Shown here in pieces: positions 47,323 through 59,812 of a stretch of DNA of 64,000 nucleotides (position 1 is the stretch's first letter; each line of letters starts with the position of its first letter). The notes under the pieces were generated by a model. It worked only from the letters and a program-made list of their open reading frames with translations. It was not told where the DNA came from and made no database searches. Both the position numbers and the translations under genes were made by a program. The stretch is taken from contig JAMWET010000160.1 of the NCBI GenBank assembly GCA_024036415.1, positions 156,001-220,000 on the forward strand. The letters are read 5' to 3'. This DNA comes from Prochilodus magdalenae (Eukaryota; Chordata; Actinopteri; Characiformes; Prochilodontidae).

Positions 47323-47521
47323 TCACACGCACACACTCACACACACTCACATGCACACACACATTCACACGCACACACTCTCACACGCACACACACATTC
47401 ACACACACATTCACACACTCACACACTCACACACACACACACACATTCACACTCACACACACACACACACACACACACACCCACCCACATTCACACACAC
47501 ACACCCACCCACCCACATTCA

Positions 47522-47556
<35 letters not shown>

Positions 47557-47691
47557 ACCCACATTCACACACACACACACACCCACATTCACACACACAC
47601 TCACACACACACACACACATTCACACACACACGTACACACACACACACACACACACATAAACTCACTCTCAGCCACTAAAACTGGACTTCA

Positions 47692-47728
<37 letters not shown>

Positions 47729-48014
47729 ACAGCCCCACCCACCCACATTCTCACACACCCACACACACACACACACACACACACATTCACACTCACACAC
47801 ACACACACACTCACACACACACACACACACACACCCACATTCACACACACACACACACACACACACAGCCCCACCCACCCACGCACACACACACACACAC
47901 ACATTCACACTCACACACACACCCACCCAACCAAATTCACACACACACATTGACACACACACACATACACACACACACATTAACACACACACACATACAC
48001 ACACACACATTCAC
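47180..48014. repeat. CA-rich satellite with a 484-bp tandem duplication
   Basis: About 800 bp of CA repeats with regular ATTCAC, CCCACCCA and CTCACA variants. The unique lead-in CTCAGCCACTAAAACTGGAC followed by TTCAGAC occurs at 47185 and again 484 bp later. Each is followed by CA repeats and then CAGCCCCACCCACCCA, and that last motif appears a third time near 47867. Long His/Thr frames on the plus strand and Cys/Val frames on the minus strand are artefacts. Confidence 0.95.
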
Positions 48015-49236
48015 GGGCAGTGCTGTTGTACCTCCCTGCCAACTGATTTTGCGTCTGTATTTAATTGTGCCCAGAAGATTGTGGTGCCCAGACCTTACAT
48101 GGACACTTATTCATGTAGTTGAACTTTAACACAGACACTCTGTTTAGTCTGTAAAAGTTTGAACTCTGTTTTCTAAGTGGAATTAAGTTAAAGTTAATGG
48201 GAACAAAAGACACCCAAGTGTTTGCATATATTGTACAGTATATGGTGCACAGTGTGCAAAATGACATGCCATATTTTTATTTATTTATTGTAAGATTTCC
48301 ACATAACAGAGCGTGTAATAACGAGACAAGAGAGTTATATGTATGCGTATAGCTGACTTGTTAACCTGCTGACTTTGCCCTCTATCTAGTTCTGGACAGC
48401 CTTTATACAAACTAGCTGAGTTATGACCAGTTTCATTTGTGGGGAGGCAACTGATTATGTGGCGGCCTGGAGAAAAACGTTGAAAGCGAATCAGTCGGTG
48501 GATAAAATGAGTGAAAAATGAATAACTTTAACAGTCGCAGTGAGCAGTCAAATCTCAGAGATCACTCACATTATCTGTTTGTAACTTGCTTCCGAGCCAA
48601 ACACACCAAGCACCCACAATAACCCGAACGGAAACATGGGGCTACAACAGCTATCTGTTTACATTGGCTGTTGCTGTGGTCAGTGCAGATTGGAGCTGGT
48701 GACTGCTGGGTTACATCCAGATGCTGCCAAAACACATCAGATATGAGGTTAGGATGCACCTTTCCAGCCTTTAACTCAGACTTTCCCAAAGTCTGGAGAC
48801 TGGTACTGACCAGCCGTGACCGTCAATCACAGCTCTAATCAGGGCAGAACTCCTGCACCCTCAGCTTAACAGCTGCTGGTGTGGAGGCCCCTGTGGAACA
48901 GGTTAAGGTTAAGAGCTTGGCTAACGGCACTGATAGTGGGATGTTTGTTTGCACCTGCGGATCTTTTGGTGACCTTTTGGTTCATAGCCAAGGTCTCAGG
49001 CCCATAGCTTCTTGACCCTTTCTGAACTTTCTTATCGGCCAATCCCCCACACTCTCTCTCACTCTCTCTCTTATTCTTTCTCTCTTTTTCCTGTTTCTTT
49101 TATAGAAGCCCCTTTTTAAAAGAAATCTTGTCAGGGTCGTTGCTATGGGTAACCGAATGTTGATTGAGATGCTCACAGTTGTTTGGCCAGTAGACTGATA
49201 GCAGCTGCTGAGGGCCCTCTTTGTTCCCCTCGTGTA

Positions 49237-49237
<1 letters not shown>
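48015..49237. other. Unique sequence, nothing recognised
   Basis: No exon or mobile element. CT-rich stretch at about 49045-49090. Confidence 0.4.

Positions 49238-49281
<44 letters not shown>
49238..49281. repeat. (CA)n microsatellite
   Basis: About 22 pure CA units. Confidence 0.96.
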
Positions 49282-49284
<3 letters not shown>

Positions 49285-52200
49285 CCCAGTCCTCCTTTAC
49301 ATTCACACACAGTGGGTTTATCTGCAGTGTGGAGTGCTGGCCTCAGGCCTCACCGTGCCACACAATAGCTGGAGTGTTGACGCTGGAGTGTGTCTAAGTC
49401 CAACTCCATATGGAGTACAGCAGTGAGGGTGTGCTGCTGTCTCAGCAGCCTTGATTTACATCCATGCCTGCTTTTATAGCCCTCTCCCTACTGATGTTTA
49501 CTGGGTTTGATGACTAAAGAAAGGGTTTGGGTTTACTGACGTTTTTCTAAGTGTGCTTGTTTGTGTAATTCTTAATTGTATTGTGCTTTATTGGCCGGGT
49601 TGATGCCTTTATTACCTTTTTTACTTCTAACAATCATTTTTGTTTTATACCTATGACTTAAGGTGACTACTCTTAGTTTAAAGATTTCCTGGTTGTTCCT
49701 GTTCTTTTACAGTGTGGTGGTATTCAAACTTTTACAAGGTGACCTTGCAACACCTTGCCAGTGCATCAGTTTTTGCAGCAGGATGCTGCTCTGCTGGTTA
49801 TTCATTTGAAACAGAGTGGGCGAGCTGACCAATTAGAACGCACTGGGATTTTTAGGAGGTGGGGTTAAAGCTGCAGAAGCAGAGCATTTCAGACAGTGGG
49901 TGAATACAGATGTAGCTACACTACAAAAATGTTGTGGCAAAATTGAAGCATGGTAATCTATTGTAGTGACCCCAACAAATGTGTTAACATTGAGAATGAG
50001 TGTAATAGTTCCCCTTTAATAATACTTCTACCAGTAGTCTACATGGGAACACCAACTTACTTAAGACCTCAATAACCAGTAATCAGGAAGCACTGAAGTC
50101 ACTGAAGGTCATTATAAAAAGAAAGGAAAATAGGGATAATTATTCTATTTCATTTTTTATTTTATTTTAATGAAAGGTCATAATTATACCTCTGAGTGTA
50201 TTTTCTCAGATTGCTTTGTGTTTTTGTATGTGTGTATGTTCTGGTTTACTGTGAGCTCATGGCACAGTAATATAAGAACTGTCAGAACTGTTTGATGAAT
50301 CAATTCCCCCTATTAAAACTGCTCCCAAGATACTGTGCAGGTATCAGCCGCTCTCTGGAGGCAGCACAGACACATGAGCACGCACATGCGTGACTGCACG
50401 AGCTGGGGCTTCTGCAGGCCGGTAATTATTCTCAGCCAGCTCGGCCGTGTTTGTTAGCACCTGCGGTTTGCATGCTTGCACACCAGTGTGGCTGCTTTGA
50501 AGAGCGCAAACTAAGGCACTTAGGCAGAGCAGGGAAAAACCACAAATACGCACCCTGGCTTTTGTCAAACTGCCTAGATGTGGCAGGAGGGGACCTGCCA
50601 TATTCCCTCACTCGGTTTTTCTGTTTCATTAGCATGCTGTGTCTCTGTTTCTAGAAAGAATGACTTCTAGAATGGTTCAGCTGATGCAGTAGACTGTATA
50701 CACACTTACGTCTTCTTCTTTAAAGTCGAAAGCTGTTTCTGTATAATATTCTATAATATTCTAATTCAGTTTGCATGTTTAGCCGTGTAGTTAGTTTCTT
50801 AACTACACCAGGTTTAAATTTCAGCCTTCACTATCCAGTAAAGGATATTTGTGGAAATCAGGAGCCACAGTAGGGCTTCCACCAAAATTTCTCAGAGCTT
50901 TACATAAGAAATAATGCATACAAAACTGCCTGAAGCTGCTGTTAGTGCTACTTCTAAAGCCAGGGACACACTGTGTCAGTTTAGAAAACGTTATGTCTGC
51001 TAACAGCTCACACTGCATGTTTGAATTGCCCACCGAATATGGAGAAAATCTGCGATATAAATAAATAAATATATATATAAATAAATAAAGGAATCCTGGA
51101 GTAGACTGCATATGCATATGCTGGTATTTCAAACTCCAGCTCTTTTGCCTCCGTATATGTGTGCGCAGCTGTGTAGGAGCCATAGTGACTGTTAGTATGT
51201 GGTTTTGGCATGAATGAGAGAAATCGGCTTGTGAAGCTGTTTGGACATTCAGAAATTCATCTAATCAATGGACTACTTCATCTGAGCTTGTTTGGGCAGT
51301 TTATCGGACATCGCACAATGCATGATAAACAATACTCGAGAAACCTAAAATGTAGACGACTCTGACCTAATCAAGCTACAGTCGAGCTGAAATCATACGA
51401 TGTCTGGTTTAACTCTGCTTGTTATTGTACTTGTCCTTAAAGCTGTCGGAAGACGAGACTGTTTTTCATGTTGGTGATGTTTGCTGTATTTCTGATGGGA
51501 TCTTGTAATAATTCCCCCTACAAAAGCCTCTATTTGAGCGCGTACAGCTCTACAAGTTCGGGAGCAACTTCAGCATGAACTTCCGCTGAACTTCTGGGTT
51601 TTTATGTAAGAGAGTGCAGAGAAAAGGCTTCAGGAACACGCGTCAGTAGAAATCCCAGCTCAACCTGTGCCTCAGACGAGTGAGAAGCAGCGCTGAGTTA
51701 ACGAGCCCGTCTTTCCACTGGAGAATGTGAAGACGCCACGGACGCTGGGAGCGGAAAGCAGTGGCTGTCACTCAATTGTACAGTAAGAATGAAGAAATTC
51801 GAGGGATAGGATGGTATTGTGGCCTTATCCACCTTAAGTCCTTAAAAATAAGTTCCACTGTACGGTTCCACTCTCTCTCAACAGCTTCTGGTAAATTCTT
51901 TTCAGCTTCAGGTTCATGGTAACTTTGGCTTAGCGGAAAGCATCATCCCTCTTTCAGTAGGGCCAATAATATCAAACTGACGGTAGTAGAGTCAAGAGTA
52001 AAGAAGAACTTCTTCACCGCACCGTGTATGGAGCAGTGCTTTGGGACAAATGCAGTACTGACTGCACCACAGTACAAACGTCCAAGACGTACTGCACGTA
52101 CCAAAGGACAGCTTAGAAAGCACACTCATGGTAAAACCTTGGTTAACTTAGCAGTACATTTAATTGCCACTGAACTACTATTGTAATACAGTGGAGAATA

Positions 52201-52863
52201 TCCAGGACGCTTGACAATCCCAACATGTAGTACAGCCCATGTACCTGAATACCTGAATATAGCTGAAAGCTGATAATACCATTAATAACAGAGCTGATTT
52301 TTGCAATATTATTGTCTAAAATTGAAATCTAACACATTGATAGCCTAAACAGAACACCACTGTATGTGTACAGTACATACAAATACAATACCTACTGAAG
52401 ATGAAACTGTGTTAGACAGCTTTGTGTTTGAAACTTAACTGTGCAAACTCTTAGGGCTTTGGCTCCGGGGAGCTTTGGCAGTAATCAACAGCTAATATTC
52501 AAAGCTCCGCCCAGTGCCCAGCCCAGCTGTTTTAGGTTCCTTCGTAGAAGAATTAGTTCTGAACAGCCTGAATACAGGTAGAGTGGTGGGTTTCTTTCTG
52601 GAGTAGAGGGCTGTGTTTTTAGCTGTTGGTGCTAAGGGGGTTGTTTCTTTCTGGTTTGGCACGGTTTACAGCAAATAACAAACAGAACTGCATTACAGAC
52701 TGTCATCTTCAGTCGTCTCTCCTACCTTTACCTTTACCTGTAAAGTAATGTCATTCACAGTTCACCTCCGCCTTACATAAAAAAAAAATCCAAATCCTTA
52801 AACTGAATTATTATGGGTAATTTACTTCAACAAGTGATGCAATGTGATACATCAATACTTAGG
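49282..52863. other. Unique sequence, nothing recognised
   Basis: No exon, RNA gene or identified mobile element over about 3.5 kb. A small A/T repeat (AAATAAAT and TATATA) lies at 51059-51090. Confidence 0.4.
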
Positions 52864-52900
52864 AGCGTATGCAAAAGTTTGGGCACCCCTGGTCAAACTC
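52864..52900. mobile_element. Possible end of a DNA transposon
   Basis: ATGCAAAAGTTTGGGCACCC followed by CTGG is, from memory, a frequent terminal sequence of a fish non-autonomous DNA element. No matching inverted end was found in the window, so only a fragment can be proposed. Confidence 0.35.
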
Positions 52901-54029
52901 CGTTAATGGAAATATGTTAACACGTCCTCTACAGAGAAAACATTTCTGTCAGTCTGTCTGTATTTTTAAACTTTTTGATTTCTTACATGTTCTCCTCATT
53001 TCATTTACACATCTCATTCATATACCTCATTCACAGTCTAATATAGAAAAAAAAAACATTCCTCATTTATTAAATGTTTACCCAAAAGTGTTTCCTGTAT
53101 GCCATCCACCTTTATGGCACCCGTGTTTGTAGGAGTGTAGTCCAGTACTACACTAATGAACTCCGCCGGTGGCATGTTTTCAGCAGTACGCTGCAGGTCC
53201 TCCTGCCTTAATTGTGTGCTACTGCACAATTTACAGCTGAAAAGCTGAAGGTAATTGTGAGGGACACATTATGATTGGACCAAATGAACAGGAAGATTCT
53301 GAACAAACAGAGGAGCGGCGCTTGACCATGTTCCGTCTAACTGATTCTTTATTCTGTCGGGCGCTGTATTCATTTTCAGCTAAATTAAAGCAAATAGCCT
53401 GAGTTGTCTGAGCCAGCCTGGCCATGACTCACGGAGACTTCAGCAGTGGCAGTGGCTCCGTGTGGGGACACGCCAGACGAGACAGGCTGATAAATTCCCC
53501 CTTCTGCTGACAGCTCGAGTCAGGTCGTAATTGTTTATTGTAATATTCCAGGGCATGACAGATTCACAGTGCAGATTGTTGGCTAAGCAAACATTGGTGA
53601 GTATCGAAGAGAGGGAGAGCGATAGAGAGAGGATGGCTGGTAAATGAAGAGGAAAATCCCTACACAGAGTGCCTGGCTGTGCTTCAGCATCATTCTGTCA
53701 CATGCACCAACACACCTCGCTAAAATGGAGCTATTCTAATATAACTATAACCCTTCGAACGGTGCAGGTAGTAACAATGGAAACCGCAAGGTGAAGCGTG
53801 CACATTGTTCAACCAACTGACCAAGTATAAAAAAAAAGTGAGAACTGATGCACTGTCTGATCACTGAATGATGAACTCCTGTGATGGAAGGAAGAACATT
53901 CTCACCGTCTAAATGGAAAAGTTAGCTGTTCGTTCAAGCTTATTCAGTCTGAAGACTTTTCCCTTCCCAAAGTTTGAGCTGCATCCGCACCCATTCCTCA
54001 TCTGACTGCTCCTTTATTGCTTTTTGACG
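52901..54029. other. Unique sequence, nothing recognised
   Basis: A-rich run near 53046-53056. No exon or repeat is recognised. Confidence 0.4.
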
Positions 54030-54270
54030 ACCTCCCCCCTCTTAACGATGGCAATCCAGCCAATTAGGGTGTGAGTCGGTCACACGGCATCGCCTTAATG
54101 GCGTTTGTGTTTGAGAGCGCTGTTATTGTTCATTAGGTGACGGAGAGAGAGCGCTAACGCTAATGAGAAACGCGCTGCCTCCTCGCCCTCATGCACCGGC
54201 AGCCCCACAATTCAATTAATTGCAGCATATTGCCTAATAATGTCTGGAGAGTGCAGAGTAATCAGGATTC
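54030..54270. promoter_or_regulatory. Candidate conserved enhancer-like block
   Basis: Unique sequence with CCAATTAGGG (54059), GTTATTGTTCATTAGG (54121), GCTAACGCTAATGAG (54153) and TTCAATTAATTGCAG (54211). This is a dense group of homeodomain and SOX-type cores. No coding frame spans it. Conservation is not tested. Confidence 0.35.
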
Positions 54271-54906
54271 TTCCCTCGCTCCACCTCTCCACTCCTCTGT
54301 CTCCGTAGAGATGTGAAGAGCTGGAGCAGGGGCATGGGCTGCTGCTGCTGCTGGGTTAGTCCGCTGTGTGTTTTGGCAAAAGCACAGGCTCAGAGAGAGA
54401 ATGATCTCAACGGGACACCAGTTACTAGGTCTTTCCAAAATGAGGCAGATGAAGGGATGATTCCACTACGGAGCCTTCATGATATTCCATATAGGAGAGG
54501 ACTGGTTATCAGGCATGAACTTTTGATTAGTTTATGTGTCTGGGTTACCGTTGATCTCATAAACTCTATGAAATTGTAAGCACATCCAGACTCTCGTGCC
54601 TGCATAGCTTGCACTGTAGTTTTACAGTAGCTGCTTACTCAGTAATGTGTCTGGAGGTTAATGACTGAGTGATATGCTCCAGACATTAAGGAGTTACAGG
54701 AGTCCCAGACCCTCAGCATGATTGTAATGGATAACTGGAAAGCTCAAAACTACAGGTTCCAATGGTCTTAGCAGAAGAGAATCCCACCACTCCTATTTCA
54801 GTCTCATTCCCCACTAGCAGCTCTTCGCAAAACTTACTAACTTTAAATCCATTCCCTGTTTACATGTCCACAAGTGGGCTCTAGGAATTGCTTGTAGAAA
54901 GTGTGT
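54271..54906. other. Unique sequence, nothing recognised
   Basis: The frame 54313-54579 has no known domain. CTG repeats near 54340-54352 are short. Confidence 0.4.
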
Positions 54907-54955
54907 GTATATATATATATATATATATATTTACTGTGTATATACTGTGTATATA
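54907..54955. repeat. (TA)n microsatellite, left of a Tc1 insertion
   Basis: TA repeats and TACTGTGTATA variants run up to the Tc1 end. TA repeats resume after the element (55258-55275), so the transposon landed inside a TA array. Confidence 0.9.
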
Positions 54956-55257
54956 CAGGGGTTGGACAATGAAACTGAAACACCTGTCATTTTACTGTGG
55001 GAGGTCTCATGGCTAAATTATGGCTATGGCTAAGCATACCACCAAGAAGGACGAACCTCCACCAGCATCTCATAGTGACCTGGCCACTATCCTGCAAGAA
55101 GAATGGCTTAAAATCCCTCTGACCACTGTGCAGGACTTGTATATGTCATTCCCAAGAGGAACTGACGCTGTATTGGCCGCAAAAGTAGCCCCTACACCAT
55201 ACTAATAAATGATTGTGGTCTAAAACCAGGTGTTTCAGTTTCATTGTCCAACCCCTG
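54956..55257 (+). mobile_element. Tc1 derivative, 302 bp, further deleted
   Basis: The ends match the 533-bp elements (CAGGGGTTGGACAATGAAAC and its complement) with TA on both sides. The left part ends at GGCTAAATTA and jumps to the AGCATACCACCAAGAAGGAC region, so the transposase N-terminus seen at 6229 is gone. A few bases of filler (ATGGCTATGGC) lie at the junction. It retains the transposase C-terminus. Confidence 0.88.
55020..55205 (+). pseudogene. Tc1 transposase C-terminal fragment
   Basis: A 61-codon frame reads LATILQEEWLKIPLTTVQD then MSFPR and AVLAAKVAPTPY before the stop, the usual end of a Tc1 transposase (family consensus AAKGGPTPY). The first methionine lies in junction filler and is not a true start. 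The frame is open here although the same region is frameshifted in the copies at 6044 and 32670. Confidence 0.75.
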
Positions 55258-55275
55258 TATATATATATATACACA

Positions 55276-55810
55276 TATATAAAATACACATAGACTCTCA
55301 TTAATGTGTTTACCATGGATCCAGTAGTTTTTCCTGGAACATATAAAACCCTGCGATGCACCATGGTATGTATCCTCCCTAGGCAGATTGCATTTCATTA
55401 TTGTAACACTGACCTCTGGAGGTGTTTGGTGGTCAAACATATGCACATTAGTGCACGTGCACACACACACACACACAAGCACATATGCACATAGACACAC
55501 AGGCGGGCACTCATTCAGAGTGACCATGCAGGGAAGCGCCCAGGCACTCAGACAGATTGCTCACCAAATGAAACTCCCAAATGGATGTCACCCCACAGTA
55601 ACACTTAGCATTTAAACCCATTTCAATCTCTGAACATCAGGGCATGCGCTCATTTCTTTCCTGTTTGTCTCCAGCGCACCCTGCACGCACACACAAACAG
55701 CCAGAGTCCCGCAGATCTAAACACGGCCAGGCAAGATTCATTTATGAAATAAATGGAGAGGCGATTGACTCCCCTAGAGACAAGAGTATTTAGCACTGTC
55801 ACCTGGGGCA
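55276..55810. other. Unique sequence with a short (CA)n
   Basis: A CA run lies at about 55460-55478. No exon is seen. Confidence 0.5.
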
Positions 55811-55884
55811 GCAAGAGGGAGAGAGAGAGGGATGGATGAAGTGAGAGAGAGAGAAAGAGAGAGAGAAGACGAGAGAGAGAGTGC
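55811..55884. repeat. Imperfect (GA)n tract
   Basis: GAGA repeats with GGGA and AAGA interruptions. The minus-strand Ser/Leu frame is an artefact. Confidence 0.9.
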
Positions 55885-56802
55885 CCAGAGACCACCGAGG
55901 CCCAAATGGACCCATCTAACCTCCACCATCTTTCATCCTGATGACTAGTGATTGCGGTAGGGTAGAATTGAAGCGGGGGGAGCGGAGGGGCAACAGCCTC
56001 TAGTCTTCACAACATGATGGATAGAAGGTGCTTAAAAAAGAGAAAAAGGACAGACTCCCGTGGTGGATGGGCGGAGTGAAAGAGGGTGGTGGAGTAGGGG
56101 TGGGGGGAAATGAATGAACTGATCCATCACTAGGGAAAAGGAATTAGTCTGACTGAAGAGCCGCTCAGAGAGAAAAGGAAGGAGGAAGGAGGGCGTGGAG
56201 TGCCCTGGGAGAGGGGGCGGAGTTAAAGTGATGATTTGATGAAATATCAAGTTTACAGAGTTACTAAGAATATGGTAAATCAAGTGAGACGTATTTGGTG
56301 TGCGATGTTCACCCCTTTAGTGTTCTGTGTTAACGTAGTAAATCGTTTAGGGTTAATGTTAATGGTCAGTGTTCAGTTGAGGGTTGTTTTGATATGTTAC
56401 TCTTTGTTATATTGAAAAATGTCTCTTATTACTTGAACATTATATTACCTAATGGAGCAATTTGGAAGGTTATGCAACCTGTCAATGCATACTTTAAAAC
56501 AGAGGGCAGCACATCACCAGGAAATTGTTGTGTCCACCCTGCTATAAGAAACAAGGAAATGCCTCCCTCGCCCCCTCACTCTGGAAGAAAAGGGTGGGAC
56601 AGCAGCATCAGCGTTAAAGCATGTTTATCTCACTTCTTTTATTTATTGTCAAATGTGGCTTCTTGCCAAGTTGTAGGCAGTGGTTGTGATGGTAGTGTGC
56701 TAGGTGTTTACTGGTCCTTTCATTTGGAACCTGTTCTTTAAGGTTCTAGCCGGAAGCAGAAGCAACATTGGCTAGAGGTTAGAATACACTGTCAGGGCAG
56801 CA
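55885..56802. other. Unique sequence, nothing recognised
   Basis: G-rich stretch near 55972-55992 and 56093-56110. No exon. Confidence 0.4.
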
Positions 56803-56884
56803 GTGCTACTTCTTCATCCTCTCATGTTGGACTGATGGCAGACTTGACACAACACTGGCTCATTGTCGCCTCTTCAGGTACAAA
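56803..56884. repeat. Fragment of a dispersed repeat (pair with 23789)
   Basis: Ordered matches to 23789-23870: TTCTTCATCCTCT, GGCAGACTTGA, then the CTTC-TACAA ending. The family is unidentified. Confidence 0.65.
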
Positions 56885-57070
56885 GCGGTATTGTAGGACA
56901 GGACAGGGCAGCTGAGGGCTCTGCAACAGGATACATCTTCTCTGACACACCATCAAAACAATCATTCCTTCACATTCTCTTTTTGGAATTTATTAAACTA
57001 AAACGTGCAGTCTTTAAACAGTTCCTGAATTGGGACTAATGAACAATCAGACCACATGCTTAAATTCTGA

Positions 57071-57100
57071 CATACTGGCTTTAGCCATACTGGCTTTAGC
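57071..57100. repeat. Perfect 15-bp tandem duplication
   Basis: CATACTGGCTTTAGC is repeated twice head to tail. It is a minor local duplication in otherwise unique sequence. Confidence 0.95.
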
Positions 57101-57979
57101 CATTTCTTCACAGCACGTAGCACAGCCTTTCCAAGACTCCGCCATCGCTAATTTTCGGTTCAAGACATTCCCACCAAAAATGGGTGGCAAAATGCTCTGA
57201 CGATCAGTTGGTCAATTGATGATAAAAACAAACATCTTATGCTCTGCTAATCTGATCTTCGCCATCGCATTCGGTTCAACTCGTGGTGATGTTTCAGTGA
57301 AAGCTGGTGCAAACAAAAGTTGGTTCCCTGGATAGCTCTAAGATAGCACCCTCAGTCCTTTGGTTTCACCCTTCACTAGCCGCTAGCATCTCAGCACAGT
57401 TTGCCTGCAAAGAGCCAAAGCAGTGATCTGGATAATCTGAACTCAGTTGCAGGGAAAAGTGGTTTTGTTTTATTATGTTAATTAAAAATATAAGTTCATT
57501 TCAATTTCACCAGTGCAGAAGCCAGTCAGGGAGCCTGGCGTAAGAGGCTGTACTGACAGGTGGCTAAGTATTCACTAACAGACTTGCCGATGTGATTTTT
57601 GATGCTGTATAATGTACTATCTATAAACATGTACAAACTAATTTCAGTATCTGCTGCTGTTACTTTTACTGGCACCATGAGCCTCCAGTCCAAAACTAAC
57701 AAAGCGGACTCCCTACACTAGATATGTGTGAGGGAGTGTGTTCGGGGAAAGGGAAAGGCTGTTTAATTGTGAAAAATAGTGTTTTTTTGCCAGGCTAGCG
57801 CTTTAAGCTGAGCAGCAGATGGGCCACATTGAGGGAAACTGTTAAACACCCGCAGTCTGAATGGAGAGGGCAGACTGGAAAGCTTTGTTTCTGAAGCGAA
57901 CGCTTCAAAGTGGCGGGTTGGGGTGTGTGTTGGTGTGTTATGTGTGTGCAGGGGGCGGCGGGTGTTGTGCAGGATTAGG
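57101..57979. other. Unique sequence, nothing recognised
   Basis: No exon or repeat. A G/T-rich stretch at 57912-57965 precedes the next block. Confidence 0.4.
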
Positions 57980-58600
57980 GTCAGGCTGCCACGCTGCCGG
58001 CTGAGATGAATAGATGCTTTCTCTTAGCGGCATATCATCATTTCGTCTCCCTCATGGCCGCGCTAGATAAACCTCCGCGCGGCCTTTTGATGCAGACAGC
58101 TTTTTGTTGTCTGCTTCGGCGCTCCATCAGCCCTGTTTTCTGAGCAAACGCAGGGCCGCTTCACGTGCAGATGCAAGCAGTGTCCGATCGATGGCCGCTC
58201 AGAGGGAGCCCGGGCCTGCCAGGACCCTGTGGGTGTATTCCGATTAGCCTAAAAGACAGGGAATGTTTGAAAGCACAACACATGTTTGATCTGAATGTTC
58301 GCCCTGTTCTTATGCACAAATGCTCTTAGACGTATTCTTTCAGACACGCATTCCGAGTAATATTTCTCTCTGTCTGTTGCCAAGGCAGCAAATAACAGGG
58401 TTGGCAGCAGAGCATTTCATGCACTCCCTAAATGTTCTCTCCCCTTTATTTATGGCCAATCAGTGTCTCCTGTCATTTAGCACCTCAATCAGCTGCTGCG
58501 CTCCCCACCTGAGAAACTGCCATTCTCAGCCTTTAAAGACCAGCGCCAGGCATGTAGCGGCTCTTTCCCAGCCCCAGGCACTTATTTCTTATTCAAGTGT
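57980..58600. promoter_or_regulatory. Candidate conserved non-coding block
   Basis: Unusually GC-balanced unique sequence with GGCATATCATCATTTCGTC, GCGCTAGATAAACC, GATCGATGG, GAGTAATATTTC, GGCCAATCAG (CCAAT box) and CACCTCAATCAG. It lacks simple repeats and coding frames. The texture is that of a conserved element, but it is not proven. Confidence 0.3.
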
Positions 58601-59756
58601 TACTTTTAAAGTATCAAATGTCTCCTGATGGGACTTTCATAAACACTTTTCTGAAAGAAACCGTATCCATATCAATGTTGTAGCAGCAAAATGCCTACGT
58701 CCGGAAGCTGTGTGTCTCGATGGAACTGGATAGCTTATGCCAAATAGAGGTTGAGTGATATGACGCATGACAATGTGAGATGTGGAAGGCCTCTCTGACA
58801 TTGGTTTGTGTATGCCGCCATCTAAAATCAGCAATCTATTTAAGAAATGTTGCCATTCTGGTCAGTACAGTGTACGGTACAGTGTAGGTAAAAAAGTGAG
58901 TTAGTGAAAGTTCCTACATGTTTTGGACTGTTATTAATATTTGTATATTGTCGCTGTCTAAAGAAAAGCATGTACCTCACTTTTTGTCAGTTATTACTTT
59001 TATGCATCATTTAAACTAGGCAAAATTGGACAAAAATGGTCCATTTAAGGCACAATGAAAAAACACAATGAAAGTGTACATACCTTGGGAAAGCTATTGA
59101 TCCCTGGTCCATATTTGGAAACTAGACTGCAGTAACAGCATGATTTGACTTCAGTGGTCCAGTGACGTAATGAAAGCCAACTCGTTGACGTATTTCCACA
59201 TATTCAATTTTAGAAGTTTAGCTCCACCCATTAAGACCAAAGTTCCAAGGAACTTTTCATCTCTGAGTGCTTTTAGAATGAGGCACAATACAGTACAGCC
59301 AATTAGTTCCAATGGATAAAGAAAGGTTGGAAACAGGACATGTAAAAACGAAGTAGCCTTTCTGTGGTCCAGAAAACCAAACGTACATAACAACATAAAA
59401 TACATGGAAAATGGAGGAAGTGTGTCCTAAATGATGTACAGTAGACAGCAGTAGTAATGGTGATGTAACAGTGCTCATAGACTTGGTCTGATTCCCAGTA
59501 TTTGGCTCGTTATTCAGCAGTCCCATTGTATTTTGAAGAAAGTTTGAGTGGAGAAGAAGAAAGACTGTAATCGTGTTTTTGAATCCCTTGCAAACAGGAT
59601 TAGTGCTGTGGGACAGGGAGAACACCTGAGTGAGCTGTTGATTGGCACAGGCTCTGGTGTTCAAACAGTGCAGTTACATCTAATGTCAGAATTAATAGCA
59701 TTCTCCACAATGCATTATCACATCATAATGCACACTGTCCCGAGTTTCAAGTTTCA
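58601..59756. other. Unique sequence with a shared repeat segment
   Basis: TTGTCGCTGTCTAAAGAAAA at 58948-58967 matches the left arm region of the 45600-46000 element (GTCGCTGTCCAAAGAAAA). It is probably a decayed copy covering roughly 58860-59110. No exon is seen. Confidence 0.45.
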
Positions 59757-59812
59757 GGTTTATTTATCATTTATTATTTATCATTTATTATTTATCATTG
59801 TGAATTTATCAT
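59757..59812. repeat. 14-bp minisatellite (TTTATCATTTATTA)n
   Basis: Nearly three tandem units, followed by a degenerate TTTATCATT. Confidence 0.92.

Noticed and set aside
47087..48010. Very long His/Thr and Cys/Val reading frames, including one of 288 codons
   Set aside because: They are translations of a CA/GT repeat, open in several frames on both strands, with no domain or gene context.
47212..48014. CRISPR-like array of short regular repeats
   Set aside because: It is a eukaryotic CA satellite without unique spacers.
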